Positions 8,865 through 17,734 are shown, counted from the stretch's first letter. The stretch: 64,000 bases of DNA from Clostridiales bacterium (GCA_024695545.1 JAILHZ010000159.1:1-64000), one strand, 5' to 3'. Notes: generated from the letters alone by a model not told the origin. Translations and numbers: made by a program.

Positions 8865-8893
8865 GTCCCATTAGGAAAAATTGGGACTATAAT
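8865..8893 (+). promoter_or_regulatory. ilvE -10 element with adjacent inverted repeat (possible operator)
   Basis: TATAAT at 8888-8893 is about 40 bases before the ilvE start. Immediately upstream is an inverted repeat, GTCCCA (8865-8870) and TGGGAC (8882-8887), separated by 11 bases and occupying the spacer and the expected -35 position. No good -35 hexamer is visible. This arrangement suggests a repressor or activator site. The region also separates ilvE from the divergent nagA-crp operon. Confidence 0.5.
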
Positions 8894-8933
8894 CGAAGTC
8901 AGAAAATCAATATATATACATAGGAGGATTATT

Positions 8934-10013
8934 ATGTTCCCAGAAATCACGGTTACTAAGACAACCTCACCTAGACAGAAACCGCAGCCGGGTCAGCCGC
9001 TGCCGTTCGGACATATCTTCTCTGACCACATGTTCGTTATGGACTATGTAGAGGGTCAGGGCTGGATCAATCCGAGAATCGTTCCTTATGGTCCGTTCGA
9101 GATCGAGCCGTCCGCTATGGTATTCCATTATGGCCAGGCAGTATTCGAAGGCCTTAAGGCATATAAGTGTGAAGATGGTTCCATCAACCTCTTCCGTCCT
9201 GCCTGCAACTTCGAGCGTATGAACAACAGTAACGACCGTCTCGTCATTCCGAAGGTTGACGTAGACTTCTGTGTACATGCTACAAAGATGCTCGTTGACA
9301 TCGACAAGGATTGGATCCCGTCCGGCAAGGGTGAGTCCATGTACATCCGTCCGTTCGTTATCGCAACAGACCCGTATCTCGGCGTTCGTCCTTCGAACAC
9401 ATATAAGTTCTTCATCCTGCTCTCACCTTCCGGTGCTTATTATGCACATGGTATCCAGCCGGTTAAGATCTATGTTGAGGACAAGTACGTTCGTGCAGTT
9501 CGTGGCGGTACCGGTTTCACCAAGTGCGCAGGCAACTACGGCTGCTCACTGATCGCTCAGACGATCGCTCATGACTCCGGTTACGAGCAGGTACTCTGGC
9601 TCGACGGTGTTGAGCAGAAGTACATCGAGGAAGTCGGCGCTATGAACATCATGTTCATCATCGACAACAAGCTCGTTACTCCTTCTCTGGCAGCAGGTTC
9701 CATCCTGCCGGGTATTACAAGAAGATCCTGCATCGAGATCGCTAAGGATATGGGCCTCGAAGTTGAAGAGAGAAAGATCTCCATTGAAGAGGTTATTGAA
9801 GCAGGTAAGTCCGGACGTATGCAGGAGTGCTTCGGTTGCGGTACAGCAGCTGTTGTTTCTCCGGTTGGCGAGCTCAAGTATGAGGACACCGTCATCACCA
9901 TCAACAATGGTCAGATCGGTCCGATCACACAGAAATTCTACGATACCATTACAGGTATCCAGAGCGGAAAAGTTGACGACAAATTCGGCTGGGTAACCAA
10001 GGTAGATCTTTGA
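8934..10013 (+). CDS. ilvE: Branched-chain amino acid aminotransferase
   Basis: A PLP-dependent class IV aminotransferase that interconverts Val, Leu and Ile with their 2-oxoacids using glutamate/2-oxoglutarate. The 359-residue length and motifs fit the type-II BCAT group: FHYGQAVFEGLKAY, the Schiff-base lysine in TGFTKCAGNYG, EEVGAMNIMF, and ECFGCGTAAVVSPVG for phosphate and substrate binding. AGGAGG lies 7 bases before the ATG. It is monocistronic, with a strong hairpin downstream. Functionally it would supply or draw on the same branched-chain 2-oxoacids used by the VOR-type oxidoreductase at 47-49.6 kb. Confidence 0.96.
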   Translation: MFPEITVTKTTSPRQKPQPGQPLPFGHIFSDHMFVMDYVEGQGWINPRIVPYGPFEIEPSAMVFHYGQAVFEGLKAYKCEDGSINLFRPACNFERMNNSNDRLVIPKVDVDFCVHATKMLVDIDKDWIPSGKGESMYIRPFVIATDPYLGVRPSNTYKFFILLSPSGAYYAHGIQPVKIYVEDKYVRAVRGGTGFTKCAGNYGCSLIAQTIAHDSGYEQVLWLDGVEQKYIEEVGAMNIMFIIDNKLVTPSLAAGSILPGITRRSCIEIAKDMGLEVEERKISIEEVIEAGKSGRMQECFGCGTAAVVSPVGELKYEDTVITINNGQIGPITQKFYDTITGIQSGKVDDKFGWVTKVDL

Positions 10014-10065
10014 TTCAAAAGCCCGTTTTCCGAAGCGGAAAACGCACATAAAAAACTGATCAAAA

Positions 10066-10098
10066 AGAGCCGTCTCCGACAAGATCGGAGGCGGCTCT
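10066..10098. terminator. Bidirectional terminator between ilvE and the RDD gene
   Basis: 14-base arms AGAGCCGTCTCCGA and TCGGAGGCGGCTCT (one G-T wobble) with a 5-base loop. The flanks are T-rich on either strand, so it can end ilvE (+) and the convergent RDD gene (-). A second smaller hairpin, GTTTTCC/GGAAAAC, lies at about 10025-10042. The rest of 10014-10291 shows no gene. Confidence 0.8.
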
Positions 10099-10291
10099 AT
10101 CTCTTTTATATCAATGCTTTTCAGACACATACAAAAATAACCACCTGATAAAATCAGATGGCCATTCTTGTAGTTACAAAATACGGATGATCTTTCCGTC
10201 TTTCTGTGAAAATAATACCATGTATTTGTCAAAATAACAAGTGTCAAAAAGTATCTTCACAGAATTGTAAAATGCTTTCAATTTTGACGGA

Positions 10292-10861
10292 TCAGAAACT
10301 GAAAATCTTGAAGTCGGAAAGACCGATACGGAAGTTCAGACCGAGTACTTTTCTATATGTAATAATGAAGAAAATGAGCAGTGCAATTCCTGCAAGAACA
10401 GTAAGTACTCCAACGAACCTCGGCATTCTTGTCGAGTTGGTAACGTTGGTCTTGGCAATACGGTCATGCCATGTACGGGAATCCGGATCTCCGGAACCGC
10501 TTACATAAGAGATAAGGCCGGGAATAACCGTAAACAGGCAGATAATCTTGAAGAAGCTTCTGAGGATGCAGTAGATCATGGAGTTACCCATATGGAAATC
10601 CACATCACAGTTCATCGCCAGTTTACCGGGTGTCGTAGCAAAGAGTCTGACAAGAAGAATGTCCAGAACAAAATAAGAAACGATCATTACGATGCCCAGT
10701 TTGATCAGCTGGTCACGGGAAAGGATCGCTTCCTCAACCTCTGTATTGATCTCAGATGCCGAGAAGACCAGCATAGCGACTCCACCGGCAAATCCGAGAA
10801 ACGTAATTAAATCCAAGAACACCGCACAAAAGCGGTCAACCATTGAAGCATTGGTATTCAT
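10292..10861 (-). CDS. RDD family membrane protein
   Basis: The 189-residue product has four hydrophobic segments (about 15-33, 50-72, 92-115, 150-172). It shows RDD-family hallmarks: an early Arg-Asp pair in MVDRFCAVFLDLITF, TPGKLAMNC, and the closing DSRTWHDRIAKT motif. RDD proteins are small integral membrane proteins of mostly unknown function, with some linked to ion transport. It lies 50 bases downstream of the 145-aa gene on the same strand and may be the last gene of that operon. Confidence 0.85.
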   Translation of the reverse strand: MNTNASMVDRFCAVFLDLITFLGFAGGVAMLVFSASEINTEVEEAILSRDQLIKLGIVMIVSYFVLDILLVRLFATTPGKLAMNCDVDFHMGNSMIYCILRSFFKIICLFTVIPGLISYVSGSGDPDSRTWHDRIAKTNVTNSTRMPRFVGVLTVLAGIALLIFFIITYRKVLGLNFRIGLSDFKIFSF

Positions 10862-10911
10862 AATCTACCCCCCTGTATATATTTCGAATATAACACTTTC
10901 AAAAAAACGCG

Positions 10912-11349
10912 TCAATTCGACGAAGTTCCATAGTAAAAGAAACACTTAAGTATGTCTCCGGACTCCCATCTGAAATTCAGCGACTGGAATTGTCCCGGCT
11001 GTAGCGGCGTATACTTGGCCTCGTCATTGCAGTGGGTCATCTCAACATATTCCGGATCCTCCGGGATATCTTTTGAAAAGAAACCCAGAAGTTCTTTATC
11101 GTTTAATGAAATCTGCGCATTGGTACAGTTCTCCGGAATCAGAATATCCATCCTGAAACGAGTCGGCTGATCCATAAGGAACAGAAATCCCAAAACTGTT
11201 CTATCCTCTTTGGGAGATGTTACACGCTGGCTGACCGTAACTTCGCTTCCATCCAGCGTAAAGTGATAATCCCGGTCCTCAAGTTCACTTATAACCAGAC
11301 CTGCAAACCGGTCGCCGCGGATGAGCTGGTCTTCTCCACTTTCCTGCAT
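10912..11349 (-). CDS. Hypothetical 145-residue beta-rich protein
   Basis: I do not recognise this protein firmly. It has no signal peptide or membrane segment. The pattern is mostly beta: DYHFTLDGSEVTVSQRV, MDILIPENCTNAQISLNDKEL broken by loops, and a closing LNFRWESGDILKCFF. The last segment resembles the beta-sandwich C-terminal domains of some glycoside hydrolases, where R-W-x-x-G-D-x-I recurs; that is only a resemblance. The ATG at 11349 is chosen because AAGGAGC lies just upstream and the M28-like gene's TAA ends one base before it, so the two are translationally coupled. The longer in-frame ORF upstream is the overlapped neighbour's DNA. Confidence 0.7.
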   Translation of the reverse strand: MQESGEDQLIRGDRFAGLVISELEDRDYHFTLDGSEVTVSQRVTSPKEDRTVLGFLFLMDQPTRFRMDILIPENCTNAQISLNDKELLGFFSKDIPEDPEYVEMTHCNDEAKYTPLQPGQFQSLNFRWESGDILKCFFYYGTSSN

Positions 11350-11350
11350 A

Positions 11351-12610
11351 TTAAGCTCCTTTTTTCGTTTCCTTTTTCGTTTCCTTATTCTCTTCTTTAT
11401 TTCTCTCGGCAAGAGATGCCATCTTCTCCTCTTTCTTCTTAGGAGAAACCGTCGGTTCCAGGCGTTCGCCCTCATTGTATTTGGAGATTGCCACGCAATC
11501 CTTCGACCCCTTCTCGACCGCTTTGATCGTAATGTAGGCCACAACGTTGATCCTGGTCTCCAGACGTTTCTCGTCAAATGCATCCTTCAGCAATTCCGAA
11601 GAATCCAGAGGCGTGCCTCTGACCGCACCATTATAATCCTGAAGAGTAAGGTTTTTCGTTTCCTTCATGTCTTCCATTTTCGAGAAATTATAATCCGAAG
11701 ATTCAAAGAAAACGATCGGGATCGACTGGTTGTCGAATACGGAATAATCCGACCGCACCTTGGTCACCTCGCGGTATTCGTCACTGATCGTATCCCCGTT
11801 TACGTCAAAGTTCAGAAGTGACATATTATAGTATAGATCGACGCCTGTTTCCGAATACAGACTGTTCTCGTAAGCCACGTCATAGGCTTCGTAAAGTTTT
11901 CTTCTGAAAGAATACTTATTTCCTTCTACAAGAGATGTAAGACCGGCATGCGCGTACAGTTTATCTCCGGCATAGATACTCTCGATGCAGTACATGCACT
12001 CTATGCTCTTCTTCTCTTTCTCAGAGAGCGATTTAAGGAAAGTATCCGCTCCGAGGAAATTTGAAGATGATGCGCCAAAAGCAACGATAACCACATCATA
12101 AGCGAATGTATGACCATACATCTCTTTCGCGATCGTCATCAGGGAACCGACGCCGCAGGCATTATTCTGTATTCCGTCGTACTGCGGATAATACTGTCTC
12201 TGCTCGTAAGTGATCGGTGCGTCATAATGCGCTCCGATCACGACGGTCTTATGCACCTCGTTATATTCTCCGAAGGAATCGCGTTGCATAAAGCCTTCTC
12301 CCGGGATGCGCACGATATAATTCACAGAACCCTGACCGCTTCCGGGAATCTCCTGGCACTCTACCTGATACCCGATATTCTCAAGCTCATTCTTGATCAT
12401 CAGTCCAGCGCCCTGTTCTCCCGTAGAAAAAGCACTTCTGTATGGAAATGTCTGCGCAAGTTCAAGAGCGAAATTCGCTCCGAAGCTTCCGTATTGTGCA
12501 GGCTTAACTTTCTCCTTCTTCTTTCCGCACGAAGCAATGGCAAGCGCCATCGTAAGGCTCAGAAGAATCGATATGATCCGAAGTTCTATTCTATGTGTTT
12601 TCTTTTTCAT
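11351..12610 (-). CDS. M28-peptidase-fold lipoprotein, probably inactive
   Basis: The 419-residue product has a lipoprotein signal with lipobox IASC (Cys28), an M28-type zinc aminopeptidase fold (about 45-340), and a Glu/Lys-rich tail (about 385-419). The first metal motif GAHYDAP (His128, Asp130) is intact. The second, usually DNASG, is IQNNACG; the usual EE pair after VAFGA is replaced by SSS; and the final His region reads FFESSDYNFSKMED without His. Metal binding and catalysis are thus doubtful. It is probably a surface-exposed binding or structural protein. It lies 26 bases downstream of the AroB-like gene and one base from the 145-aa gene, forming an operon. Confidence 0.8.
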   Translation of the reverse strand: MKKKTHRIELRIISILLSLTMALAIASCGKKKEKVKPAQYGSFGANFALELAQTFPYRSAFSTGEQGAGLMIKNELENIGYQVECQEIPGSGQGSVNYIVRIPGEGFMQRDSFGEYNEVHKTVVIGAHYDAPITYEQRQYYPQYDGIQNNACGVGSLMTIAKEMYGHTFAYDVVIVAFGASSSNFLGADTFLKSLSEKEKKSIECMYCIESIYAGDKLYAHAGLTSLVEGNKYSFRRKLYEAYDVAYENSLYSETGVDLYYNMSLLNFDVNGDTISDEYREVTKVRSDYSVFDNQSIPIVFFESSDYNFSKMEDMKETKNLTLQDYNGAVRGTPLDSSELLKDAFDEKRLETRINVVAYITIKAVEKGSKDCVAISKYNEGERLEPTVSPKKKEEKMASLAERNKEENKETKKETKKGA

Positions 12611-12636
12611 TCGTTCTCCTATATTCTCCGTCCGAA

Positions 12637-13659
12637 TCAGTCACAGATCACTTCTAGTTTCTCAGAGAAGAACGTCAGTGCCTCCGCCTGGCTCATGACC
12701 GTTCTTAAGATCTGTCCGTTTCCGGAAGCCCGGATCACGGGGACCTCATCTTTATAAACGGCGATATCTTTCATTATCCGGCGCAGAAGAGAATCTCTGG
12801 AAACGCCTTCCAGTTTTCTCGGGAATCCCAGCATATCATAAAGACGGAACAGCGGTTCAGAAGGATTCATCGCGGCAACGGCAAACGCCAGCGCCTCTCC
12901 CTCGGAATAGCGGAGGAACCGGAAATGCTCAAGGATCGCTTCCTTGATTTCCTTACCGAAATCAAAAGCCAGCGGTTCCATCTCACGGATCCTGCTCTTC
13001 GCCAGATAACACTCATCAATGGTGATAAACATATCTGCCTTGTTCACAAGACGGTTCAGCAGCGTGATCTGATCGAGCATCGCGTAACGGATGATCTGTG
13101 CGTAACCGTTCTTCATGAAAGACTCGGGTACTGTCGGCAGAAAATCCACATCCATTATTACGCTTACCGGTCGGCACTTCACGCTGATGCAATCCTTATG
13201 GCTCATATAATTGAGATATGTCGTACCGGCTTCGGCAGATTCGAGCATACCCATCAGCGTCGTCGGGATCAGACAGTAAGGAAGGCCTCCGAGGAATGTG
13301 GATGCAGCAAATGCAGTAACATCCAGAATGCTTCCGCCGCCCCATCCGACCAGAAGGTCATCGGGAGTAAAAGAGATATCCATCAGACGCTCGAAGACCT
13401 GCATCACGACATCGAAATTCTTCGAGGACTGACGGCCGTCGATCTGGATCACAGTCGGTTTCACACCGCGGGCTTCCAGTTCAGAGATAAACGTCGTATG
13501 GTGAAGACCGTTAACTTCTTTATCCGTGACGATAGCTACCTGAGGGGCCTTCTCTGAGGAACGCTCCCGGATCAGATCAAGAAGGCAGGTATACGCCATA
13601 TCGCGACCACACTCGATCGGATATTTACACAGACTATCAACTCGTTTTACCGTCGCCAT
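12637..13659 (-). CDS. 3-dehydroquinate synthase-fold protein lacking the zinc ligands
   Basis: The 340-residue product follows the AroB pattern through its NAD-binding half: GWGGGSILDVTAFAASTFLG, IPTTLMGMLESAEAGTTYL, VIMDVDFLPTVPESFMKNG. AroB's zinc-binding A-E-x-I-K-Y-G is A-Q-I-I-R-Y-A here, the G-H-T-x-G-H-A helix is G-K-E-I-K-E-A, and the H-G-E motif is S-E-G-E. All three zinc ligands are therefore lost. It is unlikely to make dehydroquinate. A related sugar-phosphate cyclase activity is also hard to support, since those enzymes keep the ligands. The start at 13659 follows GGAGAGG; the longer reading frame to 13731 has no comparable site. It heads the operon with the M28-like lipoprotein. 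Confidence 0.75.
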   Translation of the reverse strand: MATVKRVDSLCKYPIECGRDMAYTCLLDLIRERSSEKAPQVAIVTDKEVNGLHHTTFISELEARGVKPTVIQIDGRQSSKNFDVVMQVFERLMDISFTPDDLLVGWGGGSILDVTAFAASTFLGGLPYCLIPTTLMGMLESAEAGTTYLNYMSHKDCISVKCRPVSVIMDVDFLPTVPESFMKNGYAQIIRYAMLDQITLLNRLVNKADMFITIDECYLAKSRIREMEPLAFDFGKEIKEAILEHFRFLRYSEGEALAFAVAAMNPSEPLFRLYDMLGFPRKLEGVSRDSLLRRIMKDIAVYKDEVPVIRASGNGQILRTVMSQAEALTFFSEKLEVICD

Positions 13660-13812
13660 GCGCGTTCCTCTCCTTCTTTTCTTGCTATATACCCTTGATA
13701 TGATAACACTTTTACAGAAAACTTTGTACAAAAATGTGGAACACGGGTGCTTTTACCAAGGCGATATGTGATAAAATAGGTTGTTAATTACACTAGGAAG
13801 AGGTTGAATAAC

Positions 13813-15288
13813 ATGCCTATTACAAATCCGGCGATCCGTACACGATTCGCGCCCAGTCCGACGGGCTTCATGCACGTAGGTAATCTCCGCACGGCTCTGT
13901 ATGAGTATCTGATCGCCAAGTCTCTCGGCGGCACATTCGTACTCCGTATCGAGGATACGGATCAGGAACGTTACGTAGAAGGCGCCGTGGATATCATTTA
14001 TAAGACACTGAAGACTGCCGGTCTCGTTCATGATGAGGGTCCGGATATCGGCGGCGAGTACGGCCCATACGTTCAGAGCGAGCGTATGGATCTTTATAAG
14101 CCTTATGCCGAGGAACTGGTCAGAAACGGCCACGCATACTACTGCTTCTGCAGCAAGGAGCGTCTCGCTTCCCTGCACGAGGAAGGCGGCGTCGAGGGCG
14201 GTTATGACCGTCACTGCCGTGATCTTTCCGAAGAAGAGATCAAGAAGAATCTCGAAGCGGGTATCCCGTATGTTATCCGTCAGAAGATGCCTCTTGAGGG
14301 AGAGACGACATTCCACGATTGTGTATACGGCGACATCACTGTACAGAACAAGGAACTCGAGGATCAGATCCTTCTGAAGGCGGACGGATATCCGACCTAT
14401 AACTTCGCCAACATCATTGACGATCACCTCATGAAGATCTCCCATGTCGTACGTGGTTCCGAGTACCTCTCTTCCACACCGAAGTACAACCTCTGCTACG
14501 AGGCATTCGGATGGGATATTCCGACATACGTTCATCTTCCCCTGATCCAGGGCAAGAATGACGATGGCACGGTAAGTAAGCTCAGTAAGCGTCATGGTTC
14601 TACAGGTTTTGAGGATCTGGTAGCACAGGGTTTCCTGCCGGAAGCGATCATCAACTATATCGCACTTCTCGGATGGTGTCCGAAGGACAATCAGGAAATC
14701 TTTACGCTGGACGAACTCAGCAAGGCTTTCGACATCTCCGGCATCAGTAAGTCCCCGTCAGTATTCGACTATGACAAGCTCGAGTGGTTCAACGGCGAGT
14801 ATATCAAGAAGATGACACCGGAAGAATTTATCGAGTTCAGTAAGCCTGAGCTTGCGAAGTTCCCGATGATCACCGAGGATCTGTATCCTCTCTTTGCCGA
14901 GATCATGCAGCCGCGTATCACCAGACTTCCGCAGATCAGCGAGAAGCTCGGATTCCTTCATGAACTTGCCGATTACGATCTGGAACTCTACGTTCATAAG
15001 AAGAGCAAGACTACGAAAGAGGGCTCCCTGGAGATGCTCAACATCGTACTTCCGATGCTCTACGAAATCGAGTGGACCAAGGAATCTCTTTCCGAGTGCC
15101 TGACAGGCCTAGCCGAGGGCATGGGCGTTAAGAACGCACTCGTTATGTGGCCGGTACGTATTGCGGCTTCCGGTACGGCAGTTACCCCGGGCGGTGCTGT
15201 CGAAGTCATGCTTCTCCTCGGTAAGGAAGAAGCCCTGAAGCGCATCGAATCCGGACGACAGCGACTCTCAGCTGCTCTTTCGAAATAA
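13813..15288 (+). CDS. gltX: Glutamyl-tRNA synthetase
   Basis: A class I aminoacyl-tRNA synthetase, 491 residues, charging tRNA-Glu. The N-terminal RFAPSPTGFMHVGNLRTAL contains the HIGH-like signature; KLSKRHG is the KMSKS signature; and a helical anticodon-binding domain fills about 330-491. The ATG at 13813 with AGGAAGAGG about 9 bases upstream is preferred to the TTG three codons earlier. A TAAAAT -10 lies at 13772-13777. It is followed 73 bases later by glnS, so Glu- and Gln-tRNA charging are encoded in tandem and GltX is probably discriminating. Confidence 0.97.
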   Translation: MPITNPAIRTRFAPSPTGFMHVGNLRTALYEYLIAKSLGGTFVLRIEDTDQERYVEGAVDIIYKTLKTAGLVHDEGPDIGGEYGPYVQSERMDLYKPYAEELVRNGHAYYCFCSKERLASLHEEGGVEGGYDRHCRDLSEEEIKKNLEAGIPYVIRQKMPLEGETTFHDCVYGDITVQNKELEDQILLKADGYPTYNFANIIDDHLMKISHVVRGSEYLSSTPKYNLCYEAFGWDIPTYVHLPLIQGKNDDGTVSKLSKRHGSTGFEDLVAQGFLPEAIINYIALLGWCPKDNQEIFTLDELSKAFDISGISKSPSVFDYDKLEWFNGEYIKKMTPEEFIEFSKPELAKFPMITEDLYPLFAEIMQPRITRLPQISEKLGFLHELADYDLELYVHKKSKTTKEGSLEMLNIVLPMLYEIEWTKESLSECLTGLAEGMGVKNALVMWPVRIAASGTAVTPGGAVEVMLLLGKEEALKRIESGRQRLSAALSK

Positions 15289-15361
15289 AGTAGAAGCCAC
15301 AGTGCTTTCAAAAAGAAATTAATACGCACAAAGACGTGCGAAAGAAAGCGAGAGTAACAAA

Positions 15362-17026
15362 ATGAGCGAATATAAGAGTTTTATACACGAAGCAATCGAA
15401 GAAGATATCGGACCCGGCGGGCGTTACGAAGGTAAGACCGTACATACGCGTTTCCCACCGGAGCCGAACGGTTATCTGCATATCGGTCATGCAAAAGCAC
15501 TGGAGATCGACTTCGGTATGGCTGAACAGTACGGCGGCCTTTGCAACCTGCGTATGGATGATACGAACCCTACCAAGGAAGACGAAGAGTATGTCGAGGC
15601 GATCAAGGAAGATATCAAGTGGCTCGGCCATGACTGGGACGACCGCTTCTTCTATGCTTCTTCCTATTTCGACAAGATGTACGAATACGCGGTTGAGCTC
15701 ATTAAGAAAGGACTTGCATATGTCTGCCAGCTGACTCCTGAAGAGATGAAGGAGCACAGAGGCGACCTGACACACCCGGCCACCAGCCCGTACCGTGACC
15801 GTCCGATCGAAGAGAGCCTGGATCTGTTCGAGAGAATGAAGAACGGTGAATTTGAGGATGGTGCGATGACGCTTCGTGCGAAGATCGACCTGGCATCCGG
15901 TAACTTCAACATGCGTGATCCTGCGATCTACCGCATCAACCACATGCGTCACCATAACACCGGCGACAAGTGGTGTATCTACCCGATGTATGACTTTGCT
16001 CATCCGATCGAAGATGCACTTGAAGGTATCACCCACTCCCTCTGCTCACTTGAATTTGAGGCGCACAGACCGCTTTATGACTGGGTCATCGAGAACTGTC
16101 CGGTACCGTCTAAGCCGCGTCAGATCGAGTTTGCAAGACTTGGTATCACACATACCGTTCTCAGTAAGAGAAAACTCCGTAACATGGTTGAGAGCGGTCT
16201 TGTAGACGGATGGGACGATCCTCGTATGCCTACTCTCTGTGGCCTGCGCCGTAGAGGTTATACACCGGCATCCATACATAATTTCCACTCCAGAAACGGT
16301 ATCTCCAAGGTCAATGCCGTAGTTGACTACGCATTCCTCGAGTACTGTCTCCGTGAAGATCTGAACGCGACAGCCAAGCGTGTCATGGGTGTTGTACATC
16401 CAGTCAAGCTCATTATTGACAACTATCCGGATGAACAGACTGAGACATTTACTGTCGAGAATAATCCGGAGCGTCCGGAAGACGGAACCCGTGAGGTTTC
16501 TTTCTCCAAGGAGCTTTGGATCGAAGCTGATGACTTTATGGAAGTTCCGGAAAAGAAATATTTCCGTCTCTTTCCGGGCAACGAGGTCAGACTCAAGTCC
16601 GCATATGTTATCAAGTGCACGGGCTGTGATAAGGACGAGAACGGCAATGTAATTGCCGTACATGCTGATTACGAAGAGTCCAGCCGTGGCGGAAATCCGG
16701 CTGACGGACGCCGAATTAAGGCAACCATCCACTGGGTAGATACCAAGACCGCACTTGATGCGACTGTACGTCTTTACGACCGTCTCTTCACTGTTGAGGC
16801 ACCGGATCTTGCTGATTGTAATTATCTCGACTTCATCAATCCGGATTCCCTGAAGGTCGTCGAGGGAGCTAAAGTAGAAGCTTCACTGGCATACGCTAAG
16901 CCCGCAGACAGATTCCAGTTCTTACGACTCGGATACTTCTGCATGGACACTAAGGACAGTCAGCCCGGCAAACTCATCTTCAACAGAAGCGTTTCCCTGA
17001 AGGACAGTTACAAGCCGCAGGCGTAA
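15362..17026 (+). CDS. glnS: Glutaminyl-tRNA synthetase
   Basis: A class I synthetase, 554 residues, charging tRNA-Gln directly. Signatures include TRFPPEPNGYLHIGHAKAL (HIGH motif), LRMDDTNPTKED, SLEFEAHRPLYDW and VLSKRKL (KMSKS motif), followed by the two beta-barrel anticodon-binding domains of GlnRS (about 335-550). Many Firmicutes lack GlnRS and use GatCAB transamidation; some Clostridia carry GlnRS, as here. The start ATG at 15362 follows GAGAG and opens the normal N-terminus. It lies 73 bases after gltX and is followed by a terminator. Confidence 0.97.
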   Translation: MSEYKSFIHEAIEEDIGPGGRYEGKTVHTRFPPEPNGYLHIGHAKALEIDFGMAEQYGGLCNLRMDDTNPTKEDEEYVEAIKEDIKWLGHDWDDRFFYASSYFDKMYEYAVELIKKGLAYVCQLTPEEMKEHRGDLTHPATSPYRDRPIEESLDLFERMKNGEFEDGAMTLRAKIDLASGNFNMRDPAIYRINHMRHHNTGDKWCIYPMYDFAHPIEDALEGITHSLCSLEFEAHRPLYDWVIENCPVPSKPRQIEFARLGITHTVLSKRKLRNMVESGLVDGWDDPRMPTLCGLRRRGYTPASIHNFHSRNGISKVNAVVDYAFLEYCLREDLNATAKRVMGVVHPVKLIIDNYPDEQTETFTVENNPERPEDGTREVSFSKELWIEADDFMEVPEKKYFRLFPGNEVRLKSAYVIKCTGCDKDENGNVIAVHADYEESSRGGNPADGRRIKATIHWVDTKTALDATVRLYDRLFTVEAPDLADCNYLDFINPDSLKVVEGAKVEASLAYAKPADRFQFLRLGYFCMDTKDSQPGKLIFNRSVSLKDSYKPQA

Positions 17027-17051
17027 CCTACACTCTGAATTCAGGCATACG

Positions 17052-17080
17052 AAAAGGACGATCAGAAGATCGTCCTTTTT
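17052..17080 (+). terminator. Intrinsic terminator of gltX-glnS
   Basis: 12-base arms AAAAGGACGATC and GATCGTCCTTTT with an AGAA loop and trailing Ts, 25 bases after the glnS stop. Confidence 0.88.
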
Positions 17081-17100
17081 CAGTGGCACGGGATATATAG

Positions 17101-17133
17101 AAAGGACCGTTACATAATCTGTAACAGTCCTTT
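17101..17133 (-). terminator. Intrinsic terminator of sepF
   Basis: 14-base arms with one mismatch (AAAGGACCGTTACA and TGTAACAGTCCTTT), about 20 bases beyond the sepF stop on the minus strand. Confidence 0.75.
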
Positions 17134-17153
17134 TCTATTTGAAATTGAATAAA

Positions 17154-17672
17154 TCAGAGTACCTGACGATACTGGTTTGCCTGAGCCTGCTCAGCTTCCT
17201 GCTTTGCAAGAGCATCACGGTCCATAAGAGCTACTGTTCTAGGAGCAACTACGAATGTCTTTCTGTTCTGGTCGATCGGCTTAACGTTTCCGTCGATAGA
17301 ATAAGCTGCACCGGAAATATAATCGATTACGCGCTGGGCTACGGAACGATCTACATTCTCAATGTTGCAGATTACTGTGTGACCTGCACGGATGTGATCA
17401 CAAACCTGCTGAGAAGAACGGATGCTGTCTGGCTGAAGGATTACAACCTGAGTATCTGTTGCCTGAACGTTCTTGATCGGTACGATACGGTTTGTGCTCA
17501 TCTCCGGAATCGGGAGCGGCTCAAGATTTGTGTAATCGCTCTCTTCTACATGAAGATCATTGAGGTTTTCTTCCTCGTACTCATCTTCATAAATTCCGTC
17601 GTCACCTTCGTAATAATCACTGTTGTCCACGCCTGCGATCTTGTTCACGAGACTATTCCAAAAACCTGCCAT
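17154..17672 (-). CDS. sepF: Cell division protein SepF
   Basis: SepF anchors FtsZ filaments to the membrane at the division site in Firmicutes. The 172-residue product starts with an amphipathic membrane-targeting helix (MAGFWNSLVNKIAG), has an acidic linker (about 15-60), then the SepF core (about 65-145; VVILQPDSIRSSQQVCDHIRAG, VICNIENVDRSVAQRVIDYI, GAAYSIDG), and a Gln/Ala-rich tail. The ATG at 17672 follows GGAGG by 5 bases and is preferred to the start four codons earlier. It has its own promoter and terminator. YggS lies upstream on the same strand, the usual Gram-positive neighbourhood. Confidence 0.94.
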   Translation of the reverse strand: MAGFWNSLVNKIAGVDNSDYYEGDDGIYEDEYEEENLNDLHVEESDYTNLEPLPIPEMSTNRIVPIKNVQATDTQVVILQPDSIRSSQQVCDHIRAGHTVICNIENVDRSVAQRVIDYISGAAYSIDGNVKPIDQNRKTFVVAPRTVALMDRDALAKQEAEQAQANQYRQVL

Positions 17673-17697
17673 AACTACCTCCAAAATTAACTGCTAC

Positions 17698-17713
17698 AGT
17701 GCTTTGAAGCACT
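17698..17713. promoter_or_regulatory. Palindrome in the sepF leader
   Basis: AGTGCTT and AAGCACT, perfect 7-base arms around TG, between the sepF promoter and its ribosome binding site. It may be an operator or a short leader hairpin. It contains a near match to the abundant AAAAGCAC motif of this window. Confidence 0.4.
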
Positions 17714-17734
17714 TGCGAATTTCACTATGAGGCT

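Noticed and set aside
9546..10247. Long minus-strand open frame opposite ilvE
   Set aside because: It is antisense to a well-supported ilvE, has no RBS, and its sequence has no recognisable domain; it reflects the codon bias of ilvE.
13753..14595. Minus-strand 280-codon frame opposite gltX
   Set aside because: Shadow of gltX; no domain and no RBS.
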